Part shown: positions 32,081 through 43,845 of the stretch, one piece after another
How positions within the stretch are numbered: the stretch's first letter is position 1
How the letters are laid out: each line of letters starts with the position of its first letter
Assembly (NCBI RefSeq): GCF_016086655.4
Contig: NC_052136.2
Location: 43,640,492-43,704,491 of the forward strand
Origin: Lepeophtheirus salmonis
Taxonomy: Eukaryota > Arthropoda > Copepoda > Siphonostomatoida > Caligidae
Direction: 5' to 3'
DNA: 64,000 bases
The notes under the pieces: generated by a model
Databases searched by the model: none
What the model was told of the DNA's origin: nothing
Seen by the model: only the letters and a program-made list of their open reading frames with translations
Made by a program: the position numbers and the translations under genes

Positions 32081-34015
32081 TAAACTTGAATTTTGCAGAA
32101 CACCATCCTCTACTGCCATATCCGTTCCAACAATTTTGTCATGAGCAGGAGATCAAGAGTATTTTACCGCTATCACCAGATGTTGGATACAGATGCAACA
32201 GTTGTACAGAGGATGGTAGTTTATTTAATACCTTTAATATTTGTTATGTCCTATAATAGTTGTGTATGTAGAGAATATATCAGTCACACCTCGTTTGACC
32301 TTGGGGTGTATATAAGTATTATTGCGTGTGGGTGAAACTGCTATGTGTAATGAGAAACTGTCAGGAACACTTATGTGTATGGGGGAGAGCTATTGTGTTT
32401 GTTTAGACTGTCTCGAATGCTGACGTCATGGCCAAAAAGTTCATTAAATGTTCATAACTTTTTTCTCTTTTTTTGTTCTATAGCACAATTTTGAAAATAA
32501 CCTTTTTCACACATTTTATATGTTAAAAAATGTCTATCAAAAATATTTTATCCGAAATAACTAAAAATGTCTGTTATTATATATATTGTCCTAGAAAATA
32601 GTTTTTGTCTTTTTGCTAATTTGATCAAGAGGTGCAATGTAAAGATGACTTTGTATGACAATGTAATATTACCATTTGAGAGTTTTTACACACTAGCCGT
32701 AATAGAAATTTGTAGAAAAGATGAAAATCAAACCGTTCTTTTGTAATAGTATTGGAAATAAAAAAACTCTCCTCACTTTGACAAATTTTATAAATAGCGT
32801 ACGCTAGAAAAAGTTTTGAATTTACAACGCTACGTATAGGGTAGTCTTTGAATTATCAAATGTATGGTTTTTTTTGCTCATCCTAATTCTATGAATTTTT
32901 TCATCTCTAATCAAAGAATGTATTTTTTAAAATAAATATTTTTCTAATAAAGCAAATTAGTCGTATCTTTGTCTAAAAAATCCATATTGATATGATTATC
33001 ATTATATATCTATAGATTCAAATTATGATTTGGAGACCAGAAAAGTTTAGGAAAACTATTCATAATCAATTCTTATTTCTATGTATGTAAAATAATCAAA
33101 GGCAAATTATATTTATGCATGGTTTAATAGATGGATAGGCTTTTGTATATGTTTTTAACGAGGTAGATATTGTCATTTAATATTAATAATAAAATAATGG
33201 AAAAATAAAACGAAATTCAATATCTTTTCTTTATAAAAATATCCAAAAAGAAAAAACCTTATATACAGTCTTTTTTGGAGATGGAAAATTGATATAATTT
33301 AGTTTGTATAAAACTCTTTCAACGGCATTGTTGCACTAAAAATTGTCTAATTCTATCAATTGCTCTGCATCTTGAAGACTATGAGTAGCCTCACCACAAA
33401 ATCTACAGATACCTGTCAATATAAATTACCCAATATAACTTTGAAGTTTAGTTTTATCAAGGGATGTCAAATTATCACCATATCTTGCGAAACCTTCCAA
33501 ATAAGTCATTTTTTGTATGATTTGTTCATTATTTGGAGTGATTAATAGCCAAATATTTAAAAAAATATCCTTTAAATGGACTATGCCATACTTTGTGGGC
33601 CTAGGAGTCATTGGAATGATGTTATAAGTATAATTCTAACCCTTTTGTCAATTTTTTTTTGCAAATGAAGGACATTCAATCTTTCTTTTTTTCACAAGAA
33701 AATATTATATTCCGGGGAAGAATGTTTTCTTTATGTGAAAATGATTCAATTATTTATATACATAATTTCTTTTGATACACCTTATTCAAACTCAAGATCT
33801 TGTAATTTTTCCTCATGAAGGATATTTTGACAAGTACTTTTAAACTCACTTTCTTTGCAATCGAATAAATTTATAATACATGAAATTTCTCATTATCAAA
33901 AACATGTCCTCATTTCCTTGTCTATAATTTTTATTATGTTGCAATTATGTAGCTCTAAACAAATGTGTATGTATTTCCTTTACATTGTATTGAGAAGTTC
34001 TTTTGTAAAGAAAAA
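32081..34015. other. Intergenic DNA, no gene recognised
   Basis: The ORF at 32,093-32,335 begins right after an acceptor-like TTTTGCAG and has a basic middle (SNNFVMSRRSRVFYRYHQML), but no family was recognised. ORFs at 33,360-33,611 overlap on both strands and look like chance. Confidence 0.35.
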
Positions 34016-34019
34016 AAGT

Positions 34020-34610
34020 TGTCACCGAACACGAGAGGGATTTTACACATCTGAAAAAGCCTAAAACATTGTTTAATATAGATAGGAAGTGTCTTCGATA
34101 CCGATAAATTAGTCAGTCAAGTATGGTATAAAAAAAAACTTGTGTTCTCCGAAAAGTTCCACAATCAGAACAAGCTTGGAGTATTCGAACTTTTACGTAT
34201 CTAAAAAAGATCAGAGAGATTTTACAGATCTTAAATAGCCTATAATATTGCATAGTATAGATAGAACAGGTCTTGAATCCGAATCCAAAGTACTCGGGTC
34301 AGATATAAGTAAATTTGAAGTATCCAAAATTCAGGATTTGAAGTTTCTTTGAATACTTTAACTTTCACAGATCTTAAATAAGATAAGGTGGATTTTTGTG
34401 GATCTTTTAAAGCCTACAGTATTGCCTCATCAAGATAGACTTGTCTTGTATCAGGAGTCCAAGTACTCGTCTACAATATAGTAAATTTACATTATAGGAG
34501 GTCCTGGATCCGAACAGGTTTTGGGTTCCTTGTACTTTAACGTATCTTTAAAAAATCTGAGGCATTTTTCGGATCTTAAAAAGAATATAGTACTGATGAA
34601 TATTTAATCC
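34020..34610 (+). repeat. Satellite-like tandem repeat, about 175-bp period
   Basis: The landmark 'aaagcctataatattg' or its variants occurs at about 34,057, 34,236, 34,410 and 34,581, with spacings of 179, 174 and 171 bp. Each unit also holds 'aagtactcg..agtaaattt' and 'agagattttacagatctta'. Units differ at many positions. Confidence 0.7.
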
Positions 34611-34919
34611 TAGTATAAATAACTAACCTAATCTATCTCGAACGTAGCATTTCTATTTATCTGATTAGTTCTTCAATACATAGATTTCCATAATTACATA
34701 GTTGCATCTTGTGGTTTTGTATATTATTATCAGACTAATTACAGTAATAATGAAATATTATGTTCTAAATAATAGTAATAAAATAAAACTTCTTCATTTT
34801 TGTTTCAGCTGTAGTTTGGTTGTGTAATAAAACTTATTACATAAAAATAACAAATTGGTTTCCGTATTTAACAAGAATGTAGGCAGGAATAATGTTTTAG
34901 CAGTCCTTATTTATTAGGT

Positions 34920-35110
34920 CACGTTCACCCCATTCTTAAGACCGGTCCTTAGGACTTTCAGTTCTGAAAATGATTTAACAATGACGTAAAGTTGAGTAAC
35001 ATCATCCAGCACCGAACTTTATAAGTTTTTAGAACTGATATACAGGACTGAACTGGACCAGAACAAGACTGACCTGGAACAAACTCCTGTCTTCAAAAAG
35101 CACAAATACC
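34920..35110. repeat. Dispersed GGACTG/CCAGTC-rich repeat piece
   Basis: The stretch contains ACCGGTCCTTAGGACTTTCA and, further on, AGGACTGAACTGGACCAGAA. Short relatives are visible near 9,970-10,000, 23,240-23,290 and 26,620-26,650. No coding content. Confidence 0.4.
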
Positions 35111-35139
35111 ACACTAGAAATAAATTACTTGGTTTTGGA

Positions 35140-35560
35140 TCTTGTATTCTACTTTGATTCCAACAAAGATTAATACTAATGACTCCCGAGAAAACTCACA
35201 TTGTTACTCTCCGTCTTTCATGAGCGCACTTACTAGTTATTACTTTAAACTTAAATGTAATCTTCTCAAGAATTAAATAATAGTGTTTACAGCTTTAGAA
35301 AATAAGAAAACCTTTTCGATTGCCAACCAGAAAAAACCACTTCCTCTTTCCAGGACATATTATATACAATTCTGCATATAGCTCATCAAAATATTATCAG
35401 TGTTATTTTCCAACATTTATAAGTACACACCCTATATACTTAGATGTTATCTACTCAATAATTAAATAATAACTAAAACTCCTTTGATAAATGAAACAAA
35501 ACTATTGTGTTTGCAATGTACAAAAAATCTTACACTGGAGAAAATGCAATTTAAACTTAT
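35140..35560. repeat. Two adjacent copies of the 21.2-kb dispersed repeat
   Basis: Strings like ACTTAAATGTAATCTTCTCA (near 35,250) and ACTTAGATGTTATCTACTCA (near 35,440), each followed by an AATTAAATAATA string and an A-rich part, lie about 195 bp apart. They match the segment at 21,255-21,310. Confidence 0.5.
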
Positions 35561-35829
35561 GATTTTGTATTTTACTTGTCAAATTAGGATAACATCTTTA
35601 GATATTTAAATGGATGAGTTGCTTCCGCTTAACTATTTTCATTATAACAACTATCCTATTGGTTTTTTGATGATGTCTAACATGCAATAGTCATTTATAT
35701 TTTTTTTTCAAGATATGACGTGTTTTTATCCAACGTACTATATTATTAGTTTTTCTACATTTAACCAATATTTTTTAATGCTGAAGATCATGATATAAAA
35801 CAAAATCAATATATTTAATACACTGTTCC

Positions 35830-36050
35830 TACCGATTGTCACTAGAGATAGGAGTGGTCGAAGAGCCGGATCCGAAGTACCCAGCTACGGTATAAGTAAA
35901 CTTGTCCTATATAAAGCGATTCGTACTCCAAATTTTAGGGATCATAAAAAAATCTGAGGAATTTTTCTAATATTGAAATGCCTATAGAATTGCTTAGTCC
36001 TGTTCAAATAATCATATTATCTATATGATTAATATCATCTCTATTTATCT
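35830..36050 (+). repeat. Detached copy of the 175-bp satellite unit
   Basis: Contains GGATCCGAAGTACCCAGCTA, TATAAGTAAACTTG, AAAATCTGAGGAATTTTTC and 'gcctatagaattgc', in the same order as units of the 34,020-34,610 array. The following sequence (CATCTCTATTTATCT) also resembles the flank of that array, so the repeat may be longer than one unit. Confidence 0.55.
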
Positions 36051-36149
36051 TTATTAGTACTTGGAGGGACAGCGACAGGGTATTCCAGATAAATTGGGTA
36101 AATAGCTAAAGTGTTATAACAAACAAAATAGATGGGGAAAGAACCATAT

Positions 36150-36615
36150 TTTCTGTTTTTATTTGGAAGCTACATTTAATGACATTCAATTATTTATAAA
36201 GAGATTTGCCTCTCTTGATAAACTCGTCACACGATGCCGAAGCTTTGGCAGGCACAGGCGATCTCGTGTGGATATATATTTGCTTTTATACAGGTAATGG
36301 ACTTCTTCACAACCTCCACAGACGAATGATACAGGCATCATACTCGACCCTCCCCCTCAGATAGAAATCGCATCAGTTCAGGTCTGGGTTGTTTACAGTC
36401 CAAAAATACATGCTCCAAAAGTGACGACATTTTGTAACCAAGATATCCTGCAATTTTTATGCCTTATGGGCCGGTGCACTGTATTGTTGGATGGTGTAAT
36501 TAAGTCCTTGCACTACTCCATCTATTCGGGTAATTTAAGTCAAAAGTGCAAACAAGAACTATTTCAATCGCAAAGCTGGATCTGCACGACGTCGCCCGAG
36601 CCTGCAAAATCTTCC
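36150..36615 (-). mobile_element. Mariner-derived repeat with transposase C-termini at both ends (copy A)
   Basis: On the minus strand 36,330-36,180 reads YHSSVEVVKKSI, then EIACACQSF and SLSREANLF, a transposase C-terminus (family pattern H-E-I-A-R-A-C-Q-S-F-R-x-R-V). On the plus strand 36,570-36,612 reads KLDLHDVARACKIFQS, the same C-terminus facing the other way. The middle resembles copy B at 63,055-63,570 in opposite orientation: the noncoding-strand frames LMGRCTVLLDGVIKSL and LVGRCSVFLEGIMSSL match. The outer end CTACATTTAATGACATTCAA matches the outer end of copy B. Confidence 0.55.
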
Positions 36616-36649
36616 AGAGTATAATAATACATAATATATTTTATGTATT

Positions 36650-38790
36650 CCCGTTGCTAATATTCACGTTGTTATTAATGATACTTTGAGATTATAAATT
36701 TCAAGATAATCTCAAAGGTTTTATAGATATATCATGTATAAATAGCTATATCCTTTATAACTTTAAAAATCCAAATAAATTATCACTTCTTGTTTATAAA
36801 GTTGTAATTGCCAAGAGTCTGATTAAATAATATGAAGGGTTTCATAGGGCAATACAATTGTATGGACAAACGAAAATTTAAAACTGCATTTACCGGAGTT
36901 TGAACAAAATAAGAAAAAATGACCTACTTTGCAAGCAAAACTAAAAAAAATGAACTTTGGTCATTTGTATCGCTTGTAATCTCACTTTATGCTTGGTAAG
37001 AGATAAAAATAGCTTCATTATGTTTCACATATAAAGCATTTATTATATTAATATTACTTAATAGTCCAAGGTAGAATTAACACGTTTTGTTTGAATTAGA
37101 AATTATATTTAGTTGTTATTCATAAGAAACCAACCATTAATTTATTTGTAGTTTTGTTTTGTTTTTAAATTGATGTGTAATTTTTTAATAATCTAAGTGC
37201 ATATGTATCTATAAAGCAATGTGAATAAGTAATGCTTATTGAGTATTTTATCTAGGTAAATTTTGATTTATATCAAATGGGTGGTTGAACTTTAATTATA
37301 TGGTCATACTAAAAGATATATATGGAAATTAAGATAATCATTTCATACAAATATTTACTAAAAGTTCACAAGATATAATTTTGTAGATCTAAACCTTAAC
37401 ATGCCAACTATTTAATTAATATGATTATATTATAGTTTGGTCTAATGGTGTGAAGTTCATAGCTAACTTATGAATCATTATCAGTAATAACCATCATCTT
37501 TTACAAGAAAATAAATTATAACTGGATTATAGCATAACAAAAAAAAGTTGACGTTTTAAATTCAATAGGAGTAGTTTCAAATACCTTTGGTACATTATAG
37601 GAATTCCATTATTCTTAAAAAAATATCTGGAGGTATAAACAAAAATATAATCTTATAATCTTGGGAGAAAGGAAGCTCCAGCGTACGGATTATTTTTAGT
37701 CTAAAGCATAATATCCTGGAAGAAACGGTAATAACTAATACTGAGAAGCAAAAGCTATTAGCCATATGAAATATCTCTGAACATGGAAACAAAATTTGAA
37801 CAAGATAACAGGCACATACATATTTTATTTCTTCAAAAAAACAAATGACTTGGCACAAATTTAATTAAAGAATTTGACAATTTTTTGTGAAATTTGAGAT
37901 TTTTAACAGTTCAATTCAATTGAAATCTAATAAGACTTGTTGTTATTTCTCGCATTTATAATAGAGGCACCTTATGTTCAGCGGTACCAACTATTATAGC
38001 TATACCATTTTTTAGTGGGATAGTTCGATAATAATTAGCCCCAATTTGCACACTCTACAGAGGGTTAATTATAGAAATTACAGAGCATTATGCAAAAAAT
38101 ATTAAACTAACATTGACTTAATTTTTCGAAAAACAAACATACGGTGTATATAAAAAATTATTTACTTTTTTAATATGTATGTTTTGAAAATAATTATGGA
38201 CATGGGACTTCCTTCATAATGTTTTCGTAGATAAAAAAGGCTCACCCCTCTCTATTGACCATATTACCATGACCTTCAAGGAATTACGTTCCATAGTGGC
38301 ATGGGTTTCAAATCTTTTTATATAATATACTATGTAAATCAAAGCACATAAAAACAGATTGGTTGAAAATGTTGAAAAAGAAATTTGCATAATAAAAAAT
38401 AATTAATTTTTAATCTGGACATCAAATAGAAAAATAAATCAAAGTTTGTGTTGTAGTATTGTATAGAAAATGGCCAGTCATTGGTCTGAAATACAGAACT
38501 CGGAGTAAGTAATAAACTACTATTTACTTCATCAAAAAATTAATTTTCAAAACTATCTTTTGATGTCATGTTTATTTCTGTAGTTACGGTTACCTTGTCT
38601 TTTTGGTACATTTTATTTAACACTAGGATGATAGAAAAAATTACAGCCTAGGATAACAGTAATGTCGTTTTCGACTTTAACCTTTGTTTTTAATAAATCT
38701 AGATTTTAAAGTATTTTGTTATTTTTCTATTCTGTATTTTCTTTTTCTATATTATATATGATAATATATTTTACAATTATTATATACAAG
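36650..38790. other. AT-rich intergenic DNA, no gene recognised
   Basis: Short ORFs only, including 37,595-37,858 (minus), without recognisable motifs. Confidence 0.4.
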
Positions 38791-38794
38791 AGTA

Positions 38795-39230
38795 GGTTTG
38801 TCCTGCGTTGCCCGGGTTATTCAGAAAATAAAATTAATTCAGAACTCTTTTATTTAATATAAAACAAAAATAAGAAACGTAAAATTTTAAGAATCATTTT
38901 CATGTTGGTTTTACAATGGAGCTGCCGATTTTCTAGGCACCAAGGAACCCTTTGAATATTCTATAGTACCCTCCAGCCCACTGGTTGTCGAAGTGCCCCT
39001 GGGCCCAAGGTAAGGTAAATTTCTCCAACCCGCTTCCATGTGCATAAAGAATTGTATTATTTCATCCTTTGGTCAGTGTGTATGGATCTGGAGACTAATA
39101 TGAAATGCCTTCAAAGACTGTTTCAGGCCTACAAGAAATCTGGTATTGCATTTTTTATCACTACAAGAGGTTTTGTGAGGACATTTATTAAAAAAAGTTT
39201 TCTGAAAAGATTCTTGGATCAACTTTAATT
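38795..39230. other. GC-richer block before a mariner relic, unassigned
   Basis: Holds 'tttgtcctgcgttgcccggg' at 38,798-38,817, a string type that recurs in arthropod repeats, and an ORF at 39,040-39,228 with no recognised features. It may be the outer part of a transposon whose C-terminal end lies at 39,230. Confidence 0.3.
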
Positions 39231-39231
39231 C

Positions 39232-39790
39232 AATATCTGAGCCCTCAGCTCTAATAATTGCTTCAATACGAGGCCTAAATCTCTTGGATACCTTGACTAT
39301 GTAATCAGACTTGAGCTTTGTCCACTCCTTTTTGATGGAAGTCTCTAGAGATTAGAAACTCCATAAGGAGTAACCCACACCCTCTCTTCCAGACGCACAT
39401 GGGCATAGTAGTCCTAAGGGTTCACGTCTAAAGAGGAGAGCAGCCACACTTTTAGGTCCCAACAGTCCGAAAAGTTGTCCCAAGAAGTTCTGGGTCTTAT
39501 TAGTGGGATGACACTGAGCTCCGTCTTGAGTGAAAACAAAGTTATCACGAACATTTTTTTGGCACAAGGTAGCATTTTCTTATCCAGGAGTTCGATGTAA
39601 GCATCTGCATTTGAGCCGCTTCTTCTTCTCCAACAAAATAGGATCGCAGAATTGGCCTATGCTGCTCAATGGATTTTTTGTTCTCAAGACATTTTTTACT
39701 TAAGCTCAGACATGGATGTTCAGTTGTGATTTAACGGCTGTTCTGCTTATTCACAGTGACATTATGGTGACTTTTTTTATCAGAAAATAG
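39232..39790 (-). mobile_element. Mariner/Tc1-type transposase relic
   Basis: The minus-strand ORF at 39,352-39,567 contains VRDNFVFTQDGAQCHPTNKTQ, the block with the second catalytic Asp (family Y-V-W-Q-Q-D-G-A-P-A-H-T-S). A shifted frame gives SSLDVNP-stop-DYYA, the third block (S-P-D-L-N-P-L-D-Y), with a stop inside. The tail KVSKRFRPRIEAIIRAE is visible in yet another frame. Upstream, HRPILRSYFVGEEEAAQMQML has no clear place. Several frameshifts; the N-terminal half is absent. Confidence 0.68.
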
Positions 39791-40955
39791 GAAAACTTTG
39801 CCCAAATTTTTGCTGGCCTTGATAAAGTTTAGAATCTTCTATGCTCTTTCCAACCGTCTCATCTTGTTGTGTTGAGGGATGAGATTTCTTGTTGTCATTG
39901 CACTTATCTTGCGTATATGTTGTATAAAAGTTACGATGTCTGTACATGTTCAATTTTTTAATCTTAAAATGCATTATTTTATTATAACATTTTCTATACA
40001 AATTACCAACTATTAATTGATATTACCATTTTATACTACCTATTGCAATTACATGGTTATCATGTATTTATCAGTAGTATTACTGAGGACAATGGACATT
40101 TGAGCTTTATAATATGACACTGGTATGATCCTATGTGTAAATGAATAAAGATCATTGTATTGAATTCTGATTTACTATAATATATAATATTACAATTTTG
40201 TATAGCAAACAGAGAAAGAGTAAAGAAGAGGTACTACACTTACACTTGAATATTAACCTAATCATTCCAGAAACTGAATACTTATATTATTTGATTTGTA
40301 TTAAAATAGTCAAAAATTATTTATAAATCATTAAAATATCGATCATCCATGGAATATTAAATAATTGTATTATCCCCATCTTAAGTCCTGTTGATCCTTT
40401 GTTCAATATTATTATTCTCATTTTGTTGTTTCAACTAGTATAATTTGCTTATACAAGTAACAACTTGTACAAAACATAGATTGACCATTTTATTATTTCT
40501 ATGAAAGAACTTGGCGATCAATTACATTCACAAATGCTATTCTTACTTTAAAAAAAATATATATTACTTAGCAATATTCTAATACTGTATTAATTTATAA
40601 TACTATCTAGAATTTTAATATTTTAATTTATTTATTTTGACCAACAGCAATAGTCAAGCCCTATAAAGGTCGATTTATAATTACGTTATATAAAATATAA
40701 AAATTATCCTTGTATGCAAAAGTAACAAATGTCAAGGAAATATTAAAATCTTCAAAATAACATAAAAGTATAAAAATACAAATCCCAAAATGAAAATGAT
40801 AAATATGAACTAAAAATGACTTCTACGTGAATTCATAAGCCTCTTCCTCAGTAACGATTGATTCCAATACTATGAAATTTTTAATAAGGTTTCGTGATAT
40901 ATTTCTTAATATTACATATGCTTTATAAATCAATAAGAAGTTCCGGTTTTTCTGT
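39791..40955. other. AT-rich intergenic DNA, no gene recognised
   Basis: No coding region or repeat was recognised apart from simple AT-rich sequence. Confidence 0.4.
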
Positions 40956-40959
40956 CATC

Positions 40960-41925
40960 AAGGATGTCCGAACTACGTTTAAAAATAGACGCATCGATTT
41001 GTACAATAGACATATTGTTGACATATCCAAGATATTTTGAGTTCATGTGAACACTGTCATCTACATTAGAAATAAATTTGAAGGTACTAAAACCTTTAAA
41101 ATAGGTAGGGGTTGTGGAATACCCCGCACAGTCTGTATGGAGGAAAAGATGAACGAGCTAATCTGTTTTGCCCTATTTAATCCTTTAACTGGTATATTGA
41201 AGCTTTCATGAGACAAAAACATCCCTGAGACTATGAGGGACCTGGAAAAATCAATATTTGGGTTTAAAATGCAGTAAGAAGAGCCAAATCCAAATGGTGG
41301 GTATCTTAAAACAACAGAGATGAGCCGATGGATACTGGCAGATTTTAAACTTTCTCTTTAAAAATCATCGTATTTAGTGGAGAGAAGATGTTTCTGGTTG
41401 ATAAAATCTTCCAGTATTCGACAAACAAGTACCTATACATACACCTCAACTGAGGCTGTTCTACAAGAATTAATGTATATGGCAAAGTCCAAACAACCTG
41501 CCAGAGTCATGATGTAAGATTATGTTGGCTGTGATGGAAAAAATTTCCCACCTATAATTATTGAAGACATTGTAAATGCATTAACCTACAAAAATTTACT
41601 CATCCATTAAATGATTAAACTCCTTGAGGCTACTACTACTTATTGTGTAAGTAACTTGGAAGGAATGATAGATTATGCTCCTGGTACATACCAGCGCCAC
41701 AATTCATGTCTACTTGATGAAGTCAGGTAAATTTGGTAGATGGAGTTTTGCCCATCATCAAAACCAAACCTGAATACACTTAATTTCAGTATATGACAGC
41801 ATGTGGAGCCTAGAATCTGTCCCACTTATTTTCACAATGCTAAAAACATAAAGACCCTCATCGCAAAGGAATGGATCAACATGTCGGAAGAGTATAATCA
41901 AAAAGTATGCATGTCTTTAACTCAT
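40960..41925 (+). mobile_element. Near full-length but decayed mariner transposase
   Basis: Plus-strand frames with shifts cover the whole protein. VDISKIF and VNTVIYIRNKFEGTKTFKIG form the helix-turn-helix, and GIPRTVCMEEKMNELI follows. The centre has SSIRQTSTYTYTSTEAV, then SKQPARVMM (family K-x-P-A-S-V-M-V) and GCDGKNFPPIIIE (family S-D-G-K-K-M-P-P). The first half of the TYKNLLIH region comes next, and the C-terminal part is SSKPNLNTLNFSI (family S-S-P-D-L-N-P-L-D-F) followed by LIAKEWINMSEEYNQKVC. The Asp of the third block reads Asn, and stops are frequent. Length (about 960 bp) matches a complete transposase of about 330-350 residues, so this copy decayed without large deletion. Confidence 0.7.
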
Positions 41926-42865
41926 AATTATTGGTAATCATTATACTAACATATCCACGCAAATTAAATTAGAAATAGATATAATAAAATTAAAAGCGCC
42001 TAACAAAGATGGAGTATAAAACATATATACGTGAGATTCATTTTAAAAATTGTAGATTTAACTAATAGATATGTAACTCATCCATGTGAATATTCTTTGT
42101 CAACAAATTCACTTTCTGTTCTATACTAATTTGATATCATTTAAATCGTTATTATCATTATAATATATTAGGATTATAATTGGTAGTACTTTGTATGATC
42201 CAATTTAATAAATAGTTTTAAAAAGAAACTATTATGCCTCGGAACATTCTGCCTTAAACAATTTTGCCTGAACGCTATTTTCCATAAAAGATATTTCACT
42301 TAATACATAAAAAAATAAAGTATATATTGTTTATTTTTGATTTTAATAAAAATATGAAATATTTACAACTATAGAGTGCATTAAATGTTTGTTTGCTGTT
42401 GTTATTCTTGCCTCATATTATGCTTGTTCGTCACTCTAGGAGTCTTTTCAAGTATGAATGAACCATTATTTCTAATGATAATTACTAACTCAGAGGTGAT
42501 TAGTAATTCTTTTTTCGAATCGTTAACATTTTTTTTTCTTACTTTAGCAATTTTATGACATATTATGTATCTGGTTCGAATTCATTATATAGTGAGATTA
42601 TTTCATTGTATGCATTGAAATTTTGGGCATATTTCCATAATATTTCTTCGGAAAAACAACCGTTTAATCCAATTTATTGTAATAATTATTCATATTTTTG
42701 GTTAATAAATCAACCATTTTAAGAGTAAAGGGCTTAAGCAAAAGTATCTATCGCCATTTTTTTCTATCATAAATTTTAAATGAGTAAGTGGCATAGCCTG
42801 CCCTATTGTATTTCGATACGTGTAACCAAATGTATATAATAAGGTATTTTTAGTACTCAAGGTAA
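41926..42865. other. Intergenic DNA upstream of the receptor locus
   Basis: No gene seen. A TATATAAT string at 42,831-42,838 could serve as a distant TATA element for receptor exon A, about 200 bp upstream, but there is no other support. Confidence 0.3.
42236..42300 (-). repeat. 15-bp minisatellite, related to the 31.1-kb array
   Basis: GCC triplets at 42,236, 42,251 and 42,266 and TCC at 42,281 mark a 15-bp period. Read on the minus strand the units are AGGCAAAATT-like, as in the 31,140 array. Confidence 0.55.
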
Positions 42866-43033
42866 ATTTTTCTCATGAACTATTCATCGAAACAGTTAAT
42901 TTTAAGGTTTAAAGGTATGCCTACAAACTTTCTAAAGATACAAAAAAATCTTTTTAGTATTAGAGTCGTCAATGAATAGTAAATACCATAACTTTGACGA
43001 AAATAAACCCCTTAACAAAAGGGGCAGTTAGAA

Positions 43034-43724
43034 ATGGATCAAAAAATGCTTAGGAAGTTCCACTTATTGTCAACTATCTTTTCACACTTTCTTATGGGGC
43101 AATCGAAAGAGCTATCAGAACCTCCTCTGGAAGTTACATCAAAGATTATTTTCTCTAAAGACTTCAGTATTCACAATGAGCCCAAACTAGAATCTGATAA
43201 ACCTCTTCAAGTCAATTTCTCAATAGAACAATTAAATATATTAGATGTTGTTGAAAAGAGTGAAATCATCACGCTTGAAATGAATATAAAAATTTATTGG
43301 AGAGACCCTCGGATTTCGGTTCGGCCAAAAGCTCTTTCAAATATAAGCAAATATGTATCGTTTAACTCGAGAGTAGCGGAATATTTTTGGATACCGGATA
43401 TATTCATTGACAAGGCCAAATCAATTCGAAATCCGTTATTACATGTCAAACCTGCTTATTTAAGAGTGTATAACAATTTCATCTTGTTTTCCAACCTTAT
43501 AAATTTTGATGTATTCTGTGAAATGGACTTTCATCGTTTCCCAGTGGACGAACAGCTTTGTATCATTATTTTTGAGAGCTATGGATTTGCATCGGATCAA
43601 TTCATGTTTGCCTGGGATCTAAAAGCCAATAATATTAATACAACTTTTCCTCTCACACAGTATATTTGTTCTGTAAGGTTCGATAATTTTCATGAAGCAG
43701 CATATGATGATTTGGTGCATCCAG
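43034..43724 (+). CDS. Cys-loop receptor, signal peptide and ligand-binding exon, copy A
   Basis: An intact exon of 230 residues plus one base, ending in CCAG and donor GTACTT (43,725). It starts with a Met and a moderately hydrophobic leader, then the extracellular domain of a pentameric ligand-gated channel. WRDPRI at about residues 89-94 is the loop D-like strand, and WIPDIF at about 119-124 is loop A. The signature loop Cys152-FPVDEQ-Cys166 has exactly 13 residues between the cysteines. QYICSVRF near residue 200 is the loop C region and has a single Cys, not the pair of glycine/histamine/glutamate-gated types. Several N-glycosylation sites are visible. The best overall fit is an arthropod anion-channel-like subunit of unknown ligand. 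No membrane exon follows until 50,463, beyond copy B. Spliced A + 50,463 + 52,209 totals 1107 nt, a perfect open frame. Confidence 0.82.
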
Positions 43725-43845
43725 GTACTTAATATATGATTAATAATGTTACAATTCATGAGATTTATGTATAATTACAGTAAAAAATATTAGTAATATG
43801 TTTTAAAATATGTGATTACATATTTTTCTGTGTCTTACTCTTAAC

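Noticed and set aside
32093..32335. 80-codon ORF after an acceptor-like site
   Set aside because: The frame turns AT-rich and arbitrary after about 40 codons, no donor is present, and no family was recognised.
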